Below are positions 1 through 11,099 of a stretch of 32,500 nucleotides of DNA, one piece after another. The stretch is taken from the NCBI GenBank assembly GCA_009663005.1, contig VIGQ01000515.1, positions 1 to 32,500 on the forward strand, read 5' to 3'. Positions within the stretch are counted from its first letter, which is position 1, and each line of letters starts with the position of its first letter. The notes under the pieces were generated by a model, which ran no database searches, was not told the DNA's origin, and saw only the letters and a list, made by a program, of their open reading frames with translations. Source of the stretch: Actinidia chinensis (taxonomy: Eukaryota > Streptophyta > Magnoliopsida > Ericales > Actinidiaceae). The position numbers and the translations under genes were made by a program.

Positions 1-375
1 AGAAACATCTTGTTTCAATGGCCAATGATAAACTATTACGAGTCAAAGATTTGGATGGCGAAGCCTTCCAAGGGTTCGAGTTCTGCATCAAACTGTTGAA
101 CCCCTTGAATCGGCACTTTTCAAAAACTGTTTTATGGCCCCAATTACTCCTGGAGATATCTAGCCTGTAGGTTTGCCCCAAAGTCTCCACTCCCAATGCA
201 GTGCTTTACATTGAACATCCCTGTGGCTCTCACAACATTCCTCAAAAGTTAATGGAACTACAATATCGGTGAATATTGGTAGCTTCTTTTTTGGTGACCT
301 GCCAATTTTAGACATAGGGTTCCACTTTCTGTGTGTAAAAGAAGAGGACAGTAAGAACTGGAGTGAACATTCCCT
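1..375 (-). pseudogene. RPK2-like LRR receptor kinase fragment (end of membrane segment, juxtamembrane, kinase N-lobe), cut by window edge
   Basis: Read from 375 down to 1 on the minus strand, frames shift between conserved blocks. The first is a short hydrophobic stretch followed by FYT/RKWNP-like residues, then a basic SK(I/V)GRS juxtamembrane segment. Next come a block close to FTDI-VPLTFE and one close to VVRATG-FN, then a glycine loop reading CIGSGDFGA near 190-205, and further on FQGVQQFDAE near 75. This order is characteristic of RPK2/TOADSTOOL2-type LRR-X receptor kinases, which act at the plasma membrane in development, and differs from the CrRLK1L kinases nearby. No LRRs are seen upstream; instead it follows directly on the C-terminus of a CrRLK1L kinase. 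At least two frameshifts and several stops break it. Family assignment rests on recognised motifs, not an alignment. The catalytic region lies outside the window. Confidence 0.68.
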
Positions 376-479
376 TTGACTGTTCTGTGGTGGGGAATTC
401 TCATTGTTATGAACCGGAGTGGAGGTGGGGTATAGGAAGCTACTGCAGAAGCACATACTCTTGTATGTTTTCATCAATT

Positions 480-2840
480 TTGTTCATAGCGGCCCTAGAA
501 CATTACTGTCTCCCTTCTTCACCTCCTCTGAGGAAGATAGAAAACCCTGGCATTGATCGTCTGAAGGAGCATCATCGGAAGCCAAGGCACAAACTCAAGG
601 CTCGCCCAAAACATTAGCCATTGTAGGCCGTCCATTTGGCCGACATGTAAGATTTAATAGCAAATGTCAGCAAACAACATTAGCTCGTAGGCGTGATTTG
701 GTTCCATCAAAAATGGGGGTGAATGATTTGATCGAGTGTTTTCTCTTTCATTGCACTGTCGGTGCCCATAGACTAGGACTGCATTGGTCCTCGTCGATCC
801 CTGCGAAACCAACTGAGGACCTCCCACTAAGAACTTCCAACACCACGACACAAAATGCATACACGTCTGATTTCTTGGTTAGCCTACGCGTTGGAAAACT
901 CCGGATCCAAATAACCAAATGTGCCTTTAACTCTGTGCTAAACATGGTGTTGCGGAATGGCTTGTGTGGAAACTGTTTGCACAGCCCAAAAATCAGAAAT
1001 CTTTGATGTGAAACCCACTCCTCGTCCAACAAAATGTTTGCTGCTCTTCACCATCTCGGTGTTGATACCATGCCGAGTACCAGTATGGAGGTAATCCAAT
1101 CCACGAGCAGCACCAATGCAAATGCTGACCCTTTGCTACCGTCAGTATGATTTTGAGAGATGATCGGCAAGGGTCAATTACTCCAGTACTCGTAAACAAG
1201 GAATCATTTCTGAGCGTTCATCACAAAGCCTATAAGACTGAGAGATGTGAGTCCGTAGGTTGGAAAGCACTCTCGATTCTGTCCAAATTCATCTGCCCTT
1301 GCCTAGACTTCAAATTCAACTCTTATGGCGACACTGGTTTCCCCACCATCAATGAGTGCTTTGTATACCTTTCCAAATCCACCACGTTCCAAACAGCCAT
1401 TCATCATCAAAATTATTGGTAAACTGATAGGGATCTCAGCAAGTGAGAGCGACGAACATAACCTCTCATATGGTAAATGATGAGAGATCTTTTTCCTCAA
1501 CTTTTCACGCAAAAGACGTAACTTGTATAAACATGATAGTCACCACGTGAGTAGAACTACCAACACCAGTGCAATGACATTTCCACCCGAAGATAAACCA
1601 CTAACTTCCGCGGATTTGGGTTTACCAGATCGTCGAAGCATTGTTACCAGCGGGTTTACTGGGTTCACGCCTGCAAGATTTTTGTCAGGGTTGCTCAAAT
1701 TGGTATGAATACCTCCAACCTTCAGAATGCATTCAATTTGTTCAGGCCAATCATTAGTTGTAATCTTGTGAGTGCATAACGCTATGAGCAGGTCACGCTT
1801 GCCCCCTCCATCCTATCCCGCCATACTCACCACATAGTCCCTATAAATGCAACCCCGTTTCGACTGCTCCATTCAAAATGTCAGCTTTAAGCCTCAGCGA
1901 CCTTTCAATTGCAAAGTACTAACCAAGTGTTCCATTCTCTTTATTTCATATTCGAGTTACAAAAGGGAACCTCATAAGGTACCTGAATCCCAAATCGACT
2001 GGTAATTTCCATGTAAAAATTGAAAGGTCTTGTTCGCTTTGCTTACGGGAACAATTGACCAAGACGTTTGGAAACTTTCTGCGGAGCTGGTATGTATTGG
2101 GGCGGTATATTTGGTATGTGATCCGATGGTGTAGTAGCGGCAAGACACTTGATTTACTAGCAAATTAATTGGAGTCCCCACAGACCACTCTCGGAACATA
2201 CCTGTATCTTGTAGGGACGAAATGGAGCTCCACCAACATTTAACCGATATGCCTCTCCAGTGCCAATGTTCTTATCAATGGAGAATTGGTGCTTCTTGCC
2301 GACAAAATGTGGCGCCTTATGCATTCTGGAGTATGATATAGTCAGTGGCAATAGAAATGGACTCAATTCCATTGACGAAGCATAAAACCTCATCCGAAGA
2401 ACTGCCTGTGATGGGTGAAAGATATGATTAACCCGCTGGTTTTCTTCAAACATTTCGCACAATCTTTGAAAAAGATGGTAACCCTTAAAAGCATCCGAAG
2501 TGGGGCAGCACTGAGTTGCTTAAGGGTGTATAAGGACCGGCTTTTACCGTAAAAAAAAAGGCCTTGGACCTTTTGAAACCCCGGTAAGAAGTCGGATAGA
2601 ATAGAAGTGCAGGCGGATAAATTTTAGGCCTGGACTGACTTGGAATGTGAGGTGAAATTGGCTCCGGGATATTCGGGCTTGTCTTGTAAGGACTGGATAA
2701 GGAGAGAGGAGTCGGTCAACGGCCTAGTGAGCTTATCAATTTTCTTTGGACCATGTGAAGTGGATGTTTTGAACCGCTATCCCCCGATCCATCGCCGGCC
2801 ATCTGCTGCAGTTGGTTTCAGAGAAGCAAGTTAAACTGCA
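480..2840 (-). pseudogene. CrRLK1L (malectin-like) receptor kinase, copy 1, frame-broken
   Basis: CrRLK1L proteins are plasma-membrane receptors whose malectin-like ectodomain senses cell-wall or RALF signals. The minus-strand order fits the family. First malectin half, about 2830-2310: DGRRWIGG near 2795, then RLHFYS and a VNGIE-like block. Second half, about 2200-1930: KLPVDLGFRYL followed by a phenylalanine-rich strand. A NLAGVNP juxtamembrane block is followed by a hydrophobic IALVLVVLLTW span near 1540-1590. Kinase 1, about 1460-560: GRGGFGKVYK near 1360, HRD near 1050, DFG near 1005 (one extra T), GYLDPE-like residues near 920, KSDVYAF near 865, and a GRPTMA-like block near 620. No introns are needed, as is usual in this family. 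Many single-base frameshifts and stops interrupt it. Domain order is confident; functional status is not. Confidence 0.8.
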
Positions 2841-2844
2841 ATGT

Positions 2845-3118
2845 TATCTAAGTGGGTAAATAAAGAGCACGGTGACAGGAATGATAAGATTGTGGAGGAA
2901 GAAGTTAGAGAGAGGTTATAATTGAGATGTGGACAAAGGGACTGTTTCTCGTGAAAAACAAAAGGGGGGGCCCAACTGAAAAAACAGGGAGGTTTTTCCT
3001 TTAGGCAATAATTAGGGAGAGGAAGAGAAGGAGAATTAATTCCCAATATATGCAGGAAATGGCTGATGCATTGTCCTTTAGGAAAAAGACAGAGCAGGAG
3101 GGAGAAATCCCATGTTTA
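2845..3118 (-). promoter_or_regulatory. Shared upstream region of RLK copy 1 (conserved with copy 2)
   Basis: Blocks here recur in the same order upstream of copy 2 at about 9215-9450. They include a GAGA-rich segment ending GTGGACAAA, TTTTTCCTTTAGG at 2993-3005, a run of AGAGGAAGAGAAGGAGAA, and CCTTTAGGAAAA near 3075. Similarity stops near 3118 in this copy and near 9450 in copy 2. It probably held the promoter and 5' UTR of both genes. No TATA box or start site was assigned. Confidence 0.45.
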
Positions 3119-3119
3119 T

Positions 3120-3800
3120 TTTAAGATATTATAAAGGATGGAATGGATCAAAATGCCCCAACGTGATCAGAAAATTACAAACAATTGTGAAAACTATGAC
3201 CTTTCAATCTCGAGATGAAAACAATAAGTTTTCTAATCGAGCCTTTTACACTGTTTCAAAATCGCGCAATTCATACGGTCTGAAACACAAATAAAGTTTT
3301 GGAAATTCATAGTCTTCGTCAACCAAAAAAGCAAACGACAAACAGGGATCTACCAAAAACTTTTTACGGCTCATCTTTATCATCATCTACTGCTGGCTTC
3401 CATGTGGTTTGATTTGAAAAAACATTTCTACAAACAGGTGGCGTCCGTGACGCGCTTTACGAGAAAAAACCCTCCTTTTTTACCGATCCGATCTAAACTC
3501 GACAAATTGAACATGAATTTGTTTCGTGTGACCGTCATAAGTCACCCTCTCAGTGAATGGTGGCGTACGCGAATGGAAAGAGAGGGAAGGAGAGAGAAAC
3601 CAGTGATTGGTGCAAAGAAGTAATATGAGTGCATTAGGACTTGTTTGGAACATGGAGAAAAAAGTTGAAACGAGGAGAGGCGGGTATTTTTATAAGAGAA
3701 ATGATGAAAAAGACAATCCTCTGGACTGTGTTGAATCGAAGATTGGTGGATGAAACAAAACTTAAACGAAACAAAAATTTTACGAATTCAAAGCTTCAGA
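3120..3800. other. Spacer, no recognised gene
   Basis: AT-rich sequence between the copy 1 upstream region and a MITE. Short open frames exist on the plus strand but have no recognisable domain and do not look protein-like. No repeat with clear ends was found here. Confidence 0.5.
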
Positions 3801-3803
3801 TTA

Positions 3804-4015
3804 GGCTCCGTTTAGCACCAGCTTTTTATGTTGTTTTTTGTCTTTTTTATTTAAATAGCAAAAAAAATCAATTGACTTTTTATTTTCTGTTTTTTATTTT
3901 TTACTTAGTTTTAGCTAAAGTTAAAGCCACAAAAGTAAAAAAAAAATTAAAAAAATCTAGCATTTTAATACACAAATTAAAAAAACTTAACTTTAAGCAT
4001 TACCAAAACATAGCC
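3804..4015. mobile_element. Tourist-type MITE (PIF/Harbinger-like), 212 bp
   Basis: The left end reads GGCTCCGTTTAGCACCAGC. The right end, reverse complemented, reads GGCTATGTTTTGGTAATGC, an imperfect terminal inverted repeat. Both ends are flanked by TTA (3801-3803 and 4016-4018), the target duplication typical of PIF/Harbinger transposition. The interior is AT-rich and non-coding, as in Tourist MITEs. A long plus-strand open frame crossing it is a by-product of low-stop A/T runs. Confidence 0.65.
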
Positions 4016-4195
4016 TTAATCATTTACTTATATACAACCTTAAAGAACCAAGAGAATCAAGCGTCCATAAAAAAAATTGCAGGCATAAATTTTTATATGT
4101 TTATTTAAATTGGAGGATACGACAGAACCAAAACCTTTCTGGGAAGATAATAAAAAATCTGATACAGAAATATCAAGAAAATATGAACAATATGC

Positions 4196-4547
4196 TAGGG
4201 GTCGGGGTGTTCATGGTCCGAATGATGGTTCCATAAGAATTCAGAACCAATTCATTCTGAACAGTTCTGAAAAAATGAGAATAGAAACCTAACCATTACA
4301 AAGTATAGGAAGCCAAACCAAAATCAATCGGCCTTATCAGTTGGTTTTGGTCAATTCATAACATTCCAAATATTTTTATAAAATATAAAAAATTGTAAAC
4401 AAAGTTATTCATTTAAATAACCCATTACTTAATTAATATTTCCAAGTCATGAACCAAATTAGTACAAATAGTTATAAATCAAATGATTTGAAATCACCAA
4501 CTCTAATATAGCAATTATAATTGATAAAAGTTTAGAATTCATAATGA

Positions 4548-4583
<36 letters not shown>

Positions 4584-4971
4584 AGAATTCATAAATGGAA
4601 CAAAAGAAAATCAACAAATGATAAAATCTTGGTTAAGAAGAAGGTGTAAGGGGTTTGATGGAAGGGATGATAATTCTAATATCTATGGAAGTGAAAATAT
4701 TTTTGTTTGGGGGAAAAGTCCGAGTAATCACGCACAAATGTAAATTACGCCGTTAGTGTTAAGTTTTATATAAATATGTATGTCTATATAATAACGGTTC
4801 TGGTTCGGTCGAACCACGGTTTGAAAAAAAACCCGATAACCGAACAAATAATTTACGGTTCTGAATTTTTAAAACAGAACCTACCATTAAACCATAAAAC
4901 CAATCCAAAAGCACGATTCGGTTCGGTTCGATCCAGTTCACGCGGTTTTTGGATTTTTTTGAAACACCCCT
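4196..4971. mobile_element. hAT-like non-autonomous element with AGGGGTGTTC-type ends
   Basis: The left end near 4197 reads AGGGGTCGGGGTGTTCATGG. The right end, reverse complemented from 4971, reads AGGGGTGTTTCAAAAAAATC. Subterminal segments on both sides are rich in GGTTC/GAACC words. Ends of this kind are common in plant hAT-type MITEs. The 8-bp flanks (AATATGCT and AACATAGC) match only partly, so the target duplication is not proven. Nothing coding was recognised inside. Confidence 0.5.
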
Positions 4972-5149
4972 AACATAGCCTACATCTTTTATGGGGTCCA
5001 AACTTGCAATTCGAAAAGCACGATGGACAAAGACAACCCGAAATCAAACACCAAACCACAAGTCCCCGATAGCAAAACGAATCAGAATACCGGTTTTTCA
5101 TAGCCATTCCTCTCGGATCGAATATGAACATTTAAATAGATCAACAAAA

Positions 5150-5440
5150 AAGAGCTTGGCTATGCAACTACAATTCCAAGCAGCACAATTTTACAACTGC
5201 TTCTCGTATTTCTTTTTAGTGTTGCAACAATTTCGACTTTCAACAAGTATTCTCAACTCACCAGATGATGCATGTTCTGTCAGTATCAATTCAAATGATA
5301 ATATTTTTTTCTAGTTTCCACAATTAACTCCATTACTAGCATTATCATAGATAAATCTATCTGTCGGAGAGAGAAAAACAATAAGAATATTCTTGTTCAG
5401 AGTCTGACTAAATTGTAATTTGCTTATGAAACAAAAGTTA
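5150..5440. other. 3' flank of RLK copy 2, conserved with copy 3
   Basis: This stretch matches the flank of copy 3 at about 24820-25140. Shared blocks include CCAAGCAGCACAATT (5178) and GCTTATGAAACAAAAGTTAC (5423). The duplication that gave copies 2 and 3 therefore extends past the kinase ends into downstream non-coding DNA. No gene is seen in it. Confidence 0.5.
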
Positions 5441-8400
5441 CAAAACCTTCCTGTACGCACGAGGCAGCTGCATGATTCCTCCGGGTGATCACCAGGGGCA
5501 CAAAGCTCGAATTATCTCCTGCCTCATTGCAGCTTCATGCACGCTGCAAAATCTTCACCACACTATCCATTGATGGCCGCTCAACCTCCTCGTAAGCAGC
5601 ACAATTCTGCAATTACGGACACTGCCCCTCAAAGATTAGGCCTATTTCCCCCTATCAGATACGGATCAATTACCCATTTCAATGGTTTTCTTGAATGCAG
5701 CTCTTGAGAAGTGGCACCAGATTCTTCTGATCCCTTTGTTAGATTAAATACACAATGGCTCTCTGCCGCAAATTACTTGCCAACAACAACCACACCGAAT
5801 GAGTACACATCAATTTTGAGTTAGGCGACCAACAGTAGTACTCGGGATCCATGTACCCGAGAGTCTCTTGGCAACTGTGGTGAACATAGTTTTCTTGTAA
5901 TGTTGTTAGGTCTAAATCGGACACCTTCAAAACCTGAAAGTTTGGAAACCACTAGCTTCATTTCGCAGAATACTGGTCGGACTTCAAGTCCCCATGAATC
6001 ATTGGCTCCTTGGAATAGTATGAAGGTATTATTAGTGCTTGCGCAACACCGATGCAGAAAATCTAAAGCCCTCTTTTTCACTGAAGAGGATCCTTTGCCC
6101 GTTCCATAGAGGTGATTACTAAGGTTCCCGTCAACCAGTATCATACATCGCTAAATTGTTTCGTTGGATCATTGGCAGTATCCGATGAAAGAAACCATAT
6201 GAGATTGAACGAAGCTGTGAGCGCATCTCAACCCTTAATAAACGTTCTCTGACTTTTGGTGCACCTTTCATAGCAACCTGAGTTTTTCCGTTGTCAATGT
6301 AGCTCTGTACATCTCCCCAAACCAGGCCACGCGTACTTGATAACAAGATTGCGGGTGAAGTTGTTGGTATCAGCTCTGACTTCAGTAATGGGAAACGCCG
6401 GCAGGAATTAATGGCAGAGTTGAGACCTGCACGGACTGTCTGGCAATACGGCGAAGGTTTGCAGGGGATGAGCTTCTCTGGTGAAACCACTGTAAGTTTC
6501 GGCTTGGGTTGTTGCTGGATCTACTCCACCACCATGATATCCACTGCCTAGAATCGTTGGCCTTTGGTCTTTCTCCTCCGAGATCCATACCTTGGTCATT
6601 CTCTGAACCATTTGGTAAGGTTTCTTCTTGGCTTTTTCCTTGGGCATATCAGGAAAACGTTCTTGCACAGATCAGGAGAGCCTGTTTCGTTGCTCCAGAC
6701 TTGCTCAGCACCATCGAGATTGGAAACTGATCAATTATCTGCTCATCATTGGTCCCTCTAATATCGACCACCTCTTACTCATGTTCCTTCTCCTCCTCTT
6801 CGCTCCCCACCGAAAGACTGTCAATGGCATGTAACACCATACTAACATTAACATCCACCTCCTGATCCTTCCCTTCTGTTTCAGTAGAAGATATGCAACT
6901 TCGTCCTGGTGAAGCCAAAGCGAACCTCAGCTCTGCATGACATCTGACACCCTCCTTGGCCGTTCCATTTGGATGATGTGCAAGATGTTATCAACCTTCT
7001 GCGAAGACTTCAGGCATGAGCAAGATTTCCCCTTGATACTGGGTCGTGATCTGATCCAAGTCTCCCTCTTTGATGCAGCGTTGGGCCCAAAGCGCAAGCT
7101 CCGTTCCTCCCTTCAAATCTTTTATCCACTGCAGGCCTTCCCACAGCACTTCAAACAAACCACTCCCAGGCGTACCATCAAAACTTCCTGGTCCGTCTGA
7201 TGCTTCACAAAATATTCCACATCCAAATACCCATGTGGCCTTTAACTCCATGATTGAATAGGCTGACTGGTTTGTGTCATTGCGCACTCAACTTGGACAA
7301 CCCGAATCTGAAATCTTAACTACCCATTTTTTGTCCAACGAATGTTTGAGGTCTTCACAATCACGGTGTATGACTCTGTGCTGGGCACCAGTGCGAAGGT
7401 GCTCCAACACAACGTGCAGCTCCAATACATTGTTGAGCGTTTGCTCCAAACAAAGGAGAAATGCTACCAATGCCATCCTACTAATTTTGTGGAGATGATC
7501 GGCTATGGTCCCCTTGGACCATATATTCCGTAAACAAGGATCATCTACTGCAACTCGTTGCAATAGCCATTTAGAGTACGAGATGGGGTGTGCCGAGATT
7601 TGGGAAATGCATCTTTGATCTCAGTCCAAAGAACTCTTGTGCCCTTGTCTTGGACATTGCTTCATGCGCCTGACAACAGAAGGTGGCTCCTTCGTCGATA
7701 AGCCCCTTGTACACCCCCTTACCAAATGGCCACCATCCCCAATAACCAATTCATCATCAAAGTTTATTGTAGCCATTTGTAATCTCAAAAGTGGAAAAAC
7801 GGCGTGCCTTCTTCCTCTGACCGTCGATGATACAGAAGGCCTCTTCTCACCCCCATTCTCTATCCAACCCGTAAATTTGTAACCATAATGTTCAGTATGT
7901 GATCAAAATTATCATACCACTTACAATCGTATTCCCCGTTCCACACACCCCAATAGTACTTCAGAAGCTTTGGGGTATAGCTGTAGGACGTGTGCCAGTG
8001 GCTGGGGTTTTGAAACACAAGATGTTGTCAGGGTTGCTCAACTTGAAGAGCCTCTACTCTACCCATTTATGACTGCACCATTATATATTTAGCCCTTGAC
8101 TCGTAGTACTGAGTTGCGAGCTCATGAACAAGTCGCACTGCCGTCTATTCGATGCTTCAATCAATTTACCACATAGTCCCTATACACTGCAACCACATTT
8201 CCAGCACTCCATTCGATGAGATCTCATGCGCCTCATCGGTCTTTGTTTTTGAAATACTAACTCCCTTGGTGGACACTCTCTTTCACCCGTAATCAATTCA
8301 CATAAAGAGCCTAATGAGGTACCTGAAATCCCAAATCACAGGGATATCCATGTGAGGTTGCACATCTTGTTTTTGTTTCTTGTTTGGATCCATTGCCCAA

Positions 8401-9170
8401 AGCTGATTGTAAACTTTCTGTGGCGCTGTGTAATGTCGGGATGGTTTGTGTACTTGATTGGAATCGATGTAGTGACTGGTAAAACACTCCCAATTCTAAC
8501 CAATTAATCAGAATCCCCAAACACTGTCGAAACATTCCCCAATCCTCTACTGGTTAAAATAAGAGCTTCCCCCAACCTTTTAAGCGCTGAACCAACAACA
8601 AGTGCGAGTAGTTTATCAATATGGAACTGTGTTTCTTCTGGCCAACAACACAAGGCCCCAAATCACCGTCAGGGGTGTAATAAGAACCGGTTGGCATAAA
8701 ATAATTTCTATCCCCATGACAAAGCATGACACCCTATTTGAAGCACTGCTTCTGGAGTGAACGCAATGCGGAGCGGCTTGGTTTTCTGCTACATTCATAC
8801 AGAATTCTTTAGAAAGATTTCAAGCCCGAACTTCTGAAGTAAGGGAAGGAAACTAAATTGCTGAGACGGTATAAGCTCCACCTTTACCCTAATAGTCTCA
8901 GCCCTTCAAAACTGGTTAAAAGCGGGATAATAAAGTGCAAGTGGTTAACTTTTGGCCCGGACCGACAAGGACTGATAGAAAATGGAGAATAAGAAATCCG
9001 GCAAGTTCATGTAAGGGGACAGTCAAGCAAAAAAGGATCGAAAAGATTCTTTTGAGCTAATCATCAATTTGCCATTTTGATCGTCGTGTTGAAGTAAATT
9101 GTGATCCGATATCTCCAATCCCTCCGTCCTCTAATAAATTGAGTTTCCTCCAGTGCCCGCAGTTGAACAA
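5440..9170 (-). pseudogene. CrRLK1L receptor with tandem kinase and pseudokinase, copy 2, frame-broken
   Basis: The minus-strand order is as follows. The malectin-like ectodomain, about 9170-8300, includes a KYTNHPDI-like block and an LGF strand. A weak membrane segment lies near 7890-7960. Kinase 1, about 7830-6930, has NFDDELVIGDGG near 7760, HRD at 7360-7368, a DFG region near 7300-7308 with one T missing, and LALWAQRCIKEGDLDQI near 7080. A Lys/Pro-rich linker with FPDMPKEKAKKK lies near 6650. Kinase 2, about 6450-5450, has CRRFPL near 6400, HLYGTGK near 6110, YMDPEYY near 5850, and a final RPSM-like and LQ-rich helix near 5570. Kinase 2 carries Glu for the VAIK lysine (6267-6269), HGD for HRD (5988-5996) and DLD for DFG (5910-5918), which indicates a pseudokinase. 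Frameshifts are numerous. A single-kinase CrRLK1L is the normal family form, so the second kinase is unusual. Confidence 0.78.
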
Positions 9171-9214
9171 GCAATGTACTCTACCGGGTTAATAACTATT
9201 AGGTGAGCTGCCAG

Positions 9215-9450
9215 AATCGGTGAGAATAAATGATGAAGGAAGACGAGGAGGGAGATTATGTGAGAGTGGACAAAGAGAACATGTTTCTTGTAATCTAACT
9301 GAAAACAGGAGTTTTTCCTTTAGGCGATACCTAGAGAAACAGAAAAAAGAAAAAGAAAAAGGAAGAGAAGGAGAATAATCACAATATATTCAGCGATGGC
9401 TTATGTTTGTTCCTTTAGGAAAAGTAAAAAGACAAGATGAGGGAGATCCC
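9215..9450 (-). promoter_or_regulatory. Upstream region of RLK copy 2, conserved with copy 1
   Basis: It shares with 2845-3118 the ordered blocks GTGGACAAA, TTTTTCCTTTAGG (9313-9325), a GGAAGAGAAGGAGAAT run and CCTTTAGGAAAA. It probably contains promoter and leader sequence duplicated with the gene. Exact promoter elements are not resolved. Confidence 0.42.
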
Positions 9451-9961
9451 AGGTAAATTTCAAGTTAATTCCTAGGGTGTAAATTATAATAAGTATCTTG
9501 AGATTGAAAAGGGCATAGTTTTTACATTTTGTGCATTTCTGCATCAAGGTTTGGCTTTGGGCATTTGACCCATTCATCCTCTTTATAATATCTAATAATA
9601 ATATTATTATAATAGTATCTTGAGACTGGACTACATGGAGAGCAGGACCCAAATCTGTAATACTAATATTCATGGTTCTAAGAATTGGATTAATCCGAAC
9701 CATTGGTAAATATGGGAAACACCCCAGAAACAAGGGTCTGGTTTCTGGTTCCTTTTGACACAAAACCCAGTTAATCCATTTTCCACCACTAACGACCCCT
9801 AATCCATCACCACCTCCACCAAGTTTTTTTCTCACCATATCACCAGCCATTGCTCCACCCTCCGCAGTAGCCGTCACCCCTTCCTCAATCTCCCCTGCTG
9901 GCGACAACGCCCTCTTCCACATTACCCGATCACCTAAGCTCCTCCCCTCCTTCCTAGACAC
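9401..9961 (-). other. Unassigned open frame of 186 codons
   Basis: This is the longest uninterrupted frame in the window. Its N-terminal third is rich in Gly, Glu and Ala; the rest is hydrophobic and Ile/Leu-rich with no domain I recognise. It overlaps the conserved upstream segment of RLK copy 2, and the start lies in GC-richer DNA at 9780-9960. No supporting codon pattern, partner or homologue is visible. It is more likely chance than a gene, but its length makes it worth recording. Confidence 0.15.
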
Positions 9962-10075
9962 ACCGCACAGCCCTCACCCCAGCCTCTCCATAGTCGCCGC
10001 CATACCCACCATTTTAATATTTTTTGATAATACCCATTACTCACCATTGTTCCACTAAAATATCTAATGCTCATT

Positions 10076-10500
10076 TGGTTGGGGAAAATTACGCAGATTT
10101 TCCTATAAGTCCAAATTATGTGGGAGTTGCGAAAAATAGCGAAAAACCACTACACAAATTTTGATAACGTAGTTCGCCAATTGTGCCACGTCCTCCGGAC
10201 CTGCTGCAGCATCCGTTTTAACTAAGGGAGAAAAAATACAATTGTTTACAACACTTACAACTCAACACCCACTCTTAAGCTTTCCTTAAACTCTCTCTAA
10301 CTCTCTGCAATTGATGGTCTTACATGAGGGCTAAGGGTTTATATAGGCTTCAAAACCATGGTTTGGTGAAACTTATGTAAAGAAAAAATTGGCAATGGTT
10401 AAGGCACCTCCATTGACAATTGGCCTAAGTTAGTCACCTACATTTTTGCCCCCAAAAATGGTTGTTGGCCAAATTTTTTGACTAGCCAATTTTCTTGACA
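10076..10500 (-). repeat. 3' LTR of the copia element
   Basis: It begins TGGTTGGGG and ends TTCTTGACA on the plus strand. It aligns end to end with 14736-15149 with scattered differences, many of them single-base insertions or deletions. A shared core includes CTCCGGACCTGCTGC near 10193, CTAAGGGAGAAAAAATACAA and CCAAATTTTTTGACTA. Confidence 0.88.
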
Positions 10501-10512
10501 ATCTCCCACTTG
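10501..10512 (-). other. Polypurine tract of the copia element
   Basis: Directly inside the 3' LTR, the minus strand reads CAAGTGGGAGAT. It is purine-rich and placed where plus-strand DNA synthesis starts in copia elements. The position abutting the LTR boundary supports the boundary call. Confidence 0.7.
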
Positions 10513-11099
10513 AAGACTGATTTCAATCTGTCTTCACACTTGCTCTATATGCAGGCAGAGCTCTCCGTCCTTGTTACTCTTAGCAAGCGCAACTGCAGTG
10601 GAACATACTTCAGTTTGTCGTAGCCACCGTCTTTGTCAACATATCTGCTGGATCTTTTGCTTCCTGATCTTCTATCTTCTCATTATTACACCTCATCTTC
10701 CAATATATCTGATGAGTATAACGAAGTCAATAATGCCTTGGTTCTGTAATGAATGCTGAATTCGTCGCCAAGTGTATCGTCACTCTGACTATCACTGTGC
10801 AAAACATCTTCTTCTGTTTGAATCCCAACTCAGTTAACAAACAAACTTTGAAAGTCCATATCATCTCTTACTAATGCTTCAGTTTAACTGCCTACATCTA
10901 CCAGCCTCTGTAGTGGATAAGTAACAATCTTTTGTAAACTGCGACCTCAACTAACAGTTTGTAAGTACCGAACAGTGAATATATAACCGGTGGTCTTCGT
11001 TCGGTGTCGACTTCACCTCCAAGTCTCGTCTACATAGCCTTGTAACTTTTAACTCAACCCTTACCAAAGTACAAACAACTTCTCTGTGGATGCCTTGTA

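Noticed and set aside
3641..4108. A 155-codon plus-strand open frame
   Set aside because: Its second half is lysine, phenylalanine and leucine from A/T tracts, and it crosses the Tourist-type MITE at 3804-4015. No domain is present.
4759..5001. Open frames on both strands near 4.8-5.0 kb
   Set aside because: They translate the GGTTC-rich end of the hAT-like element and mirror each other.
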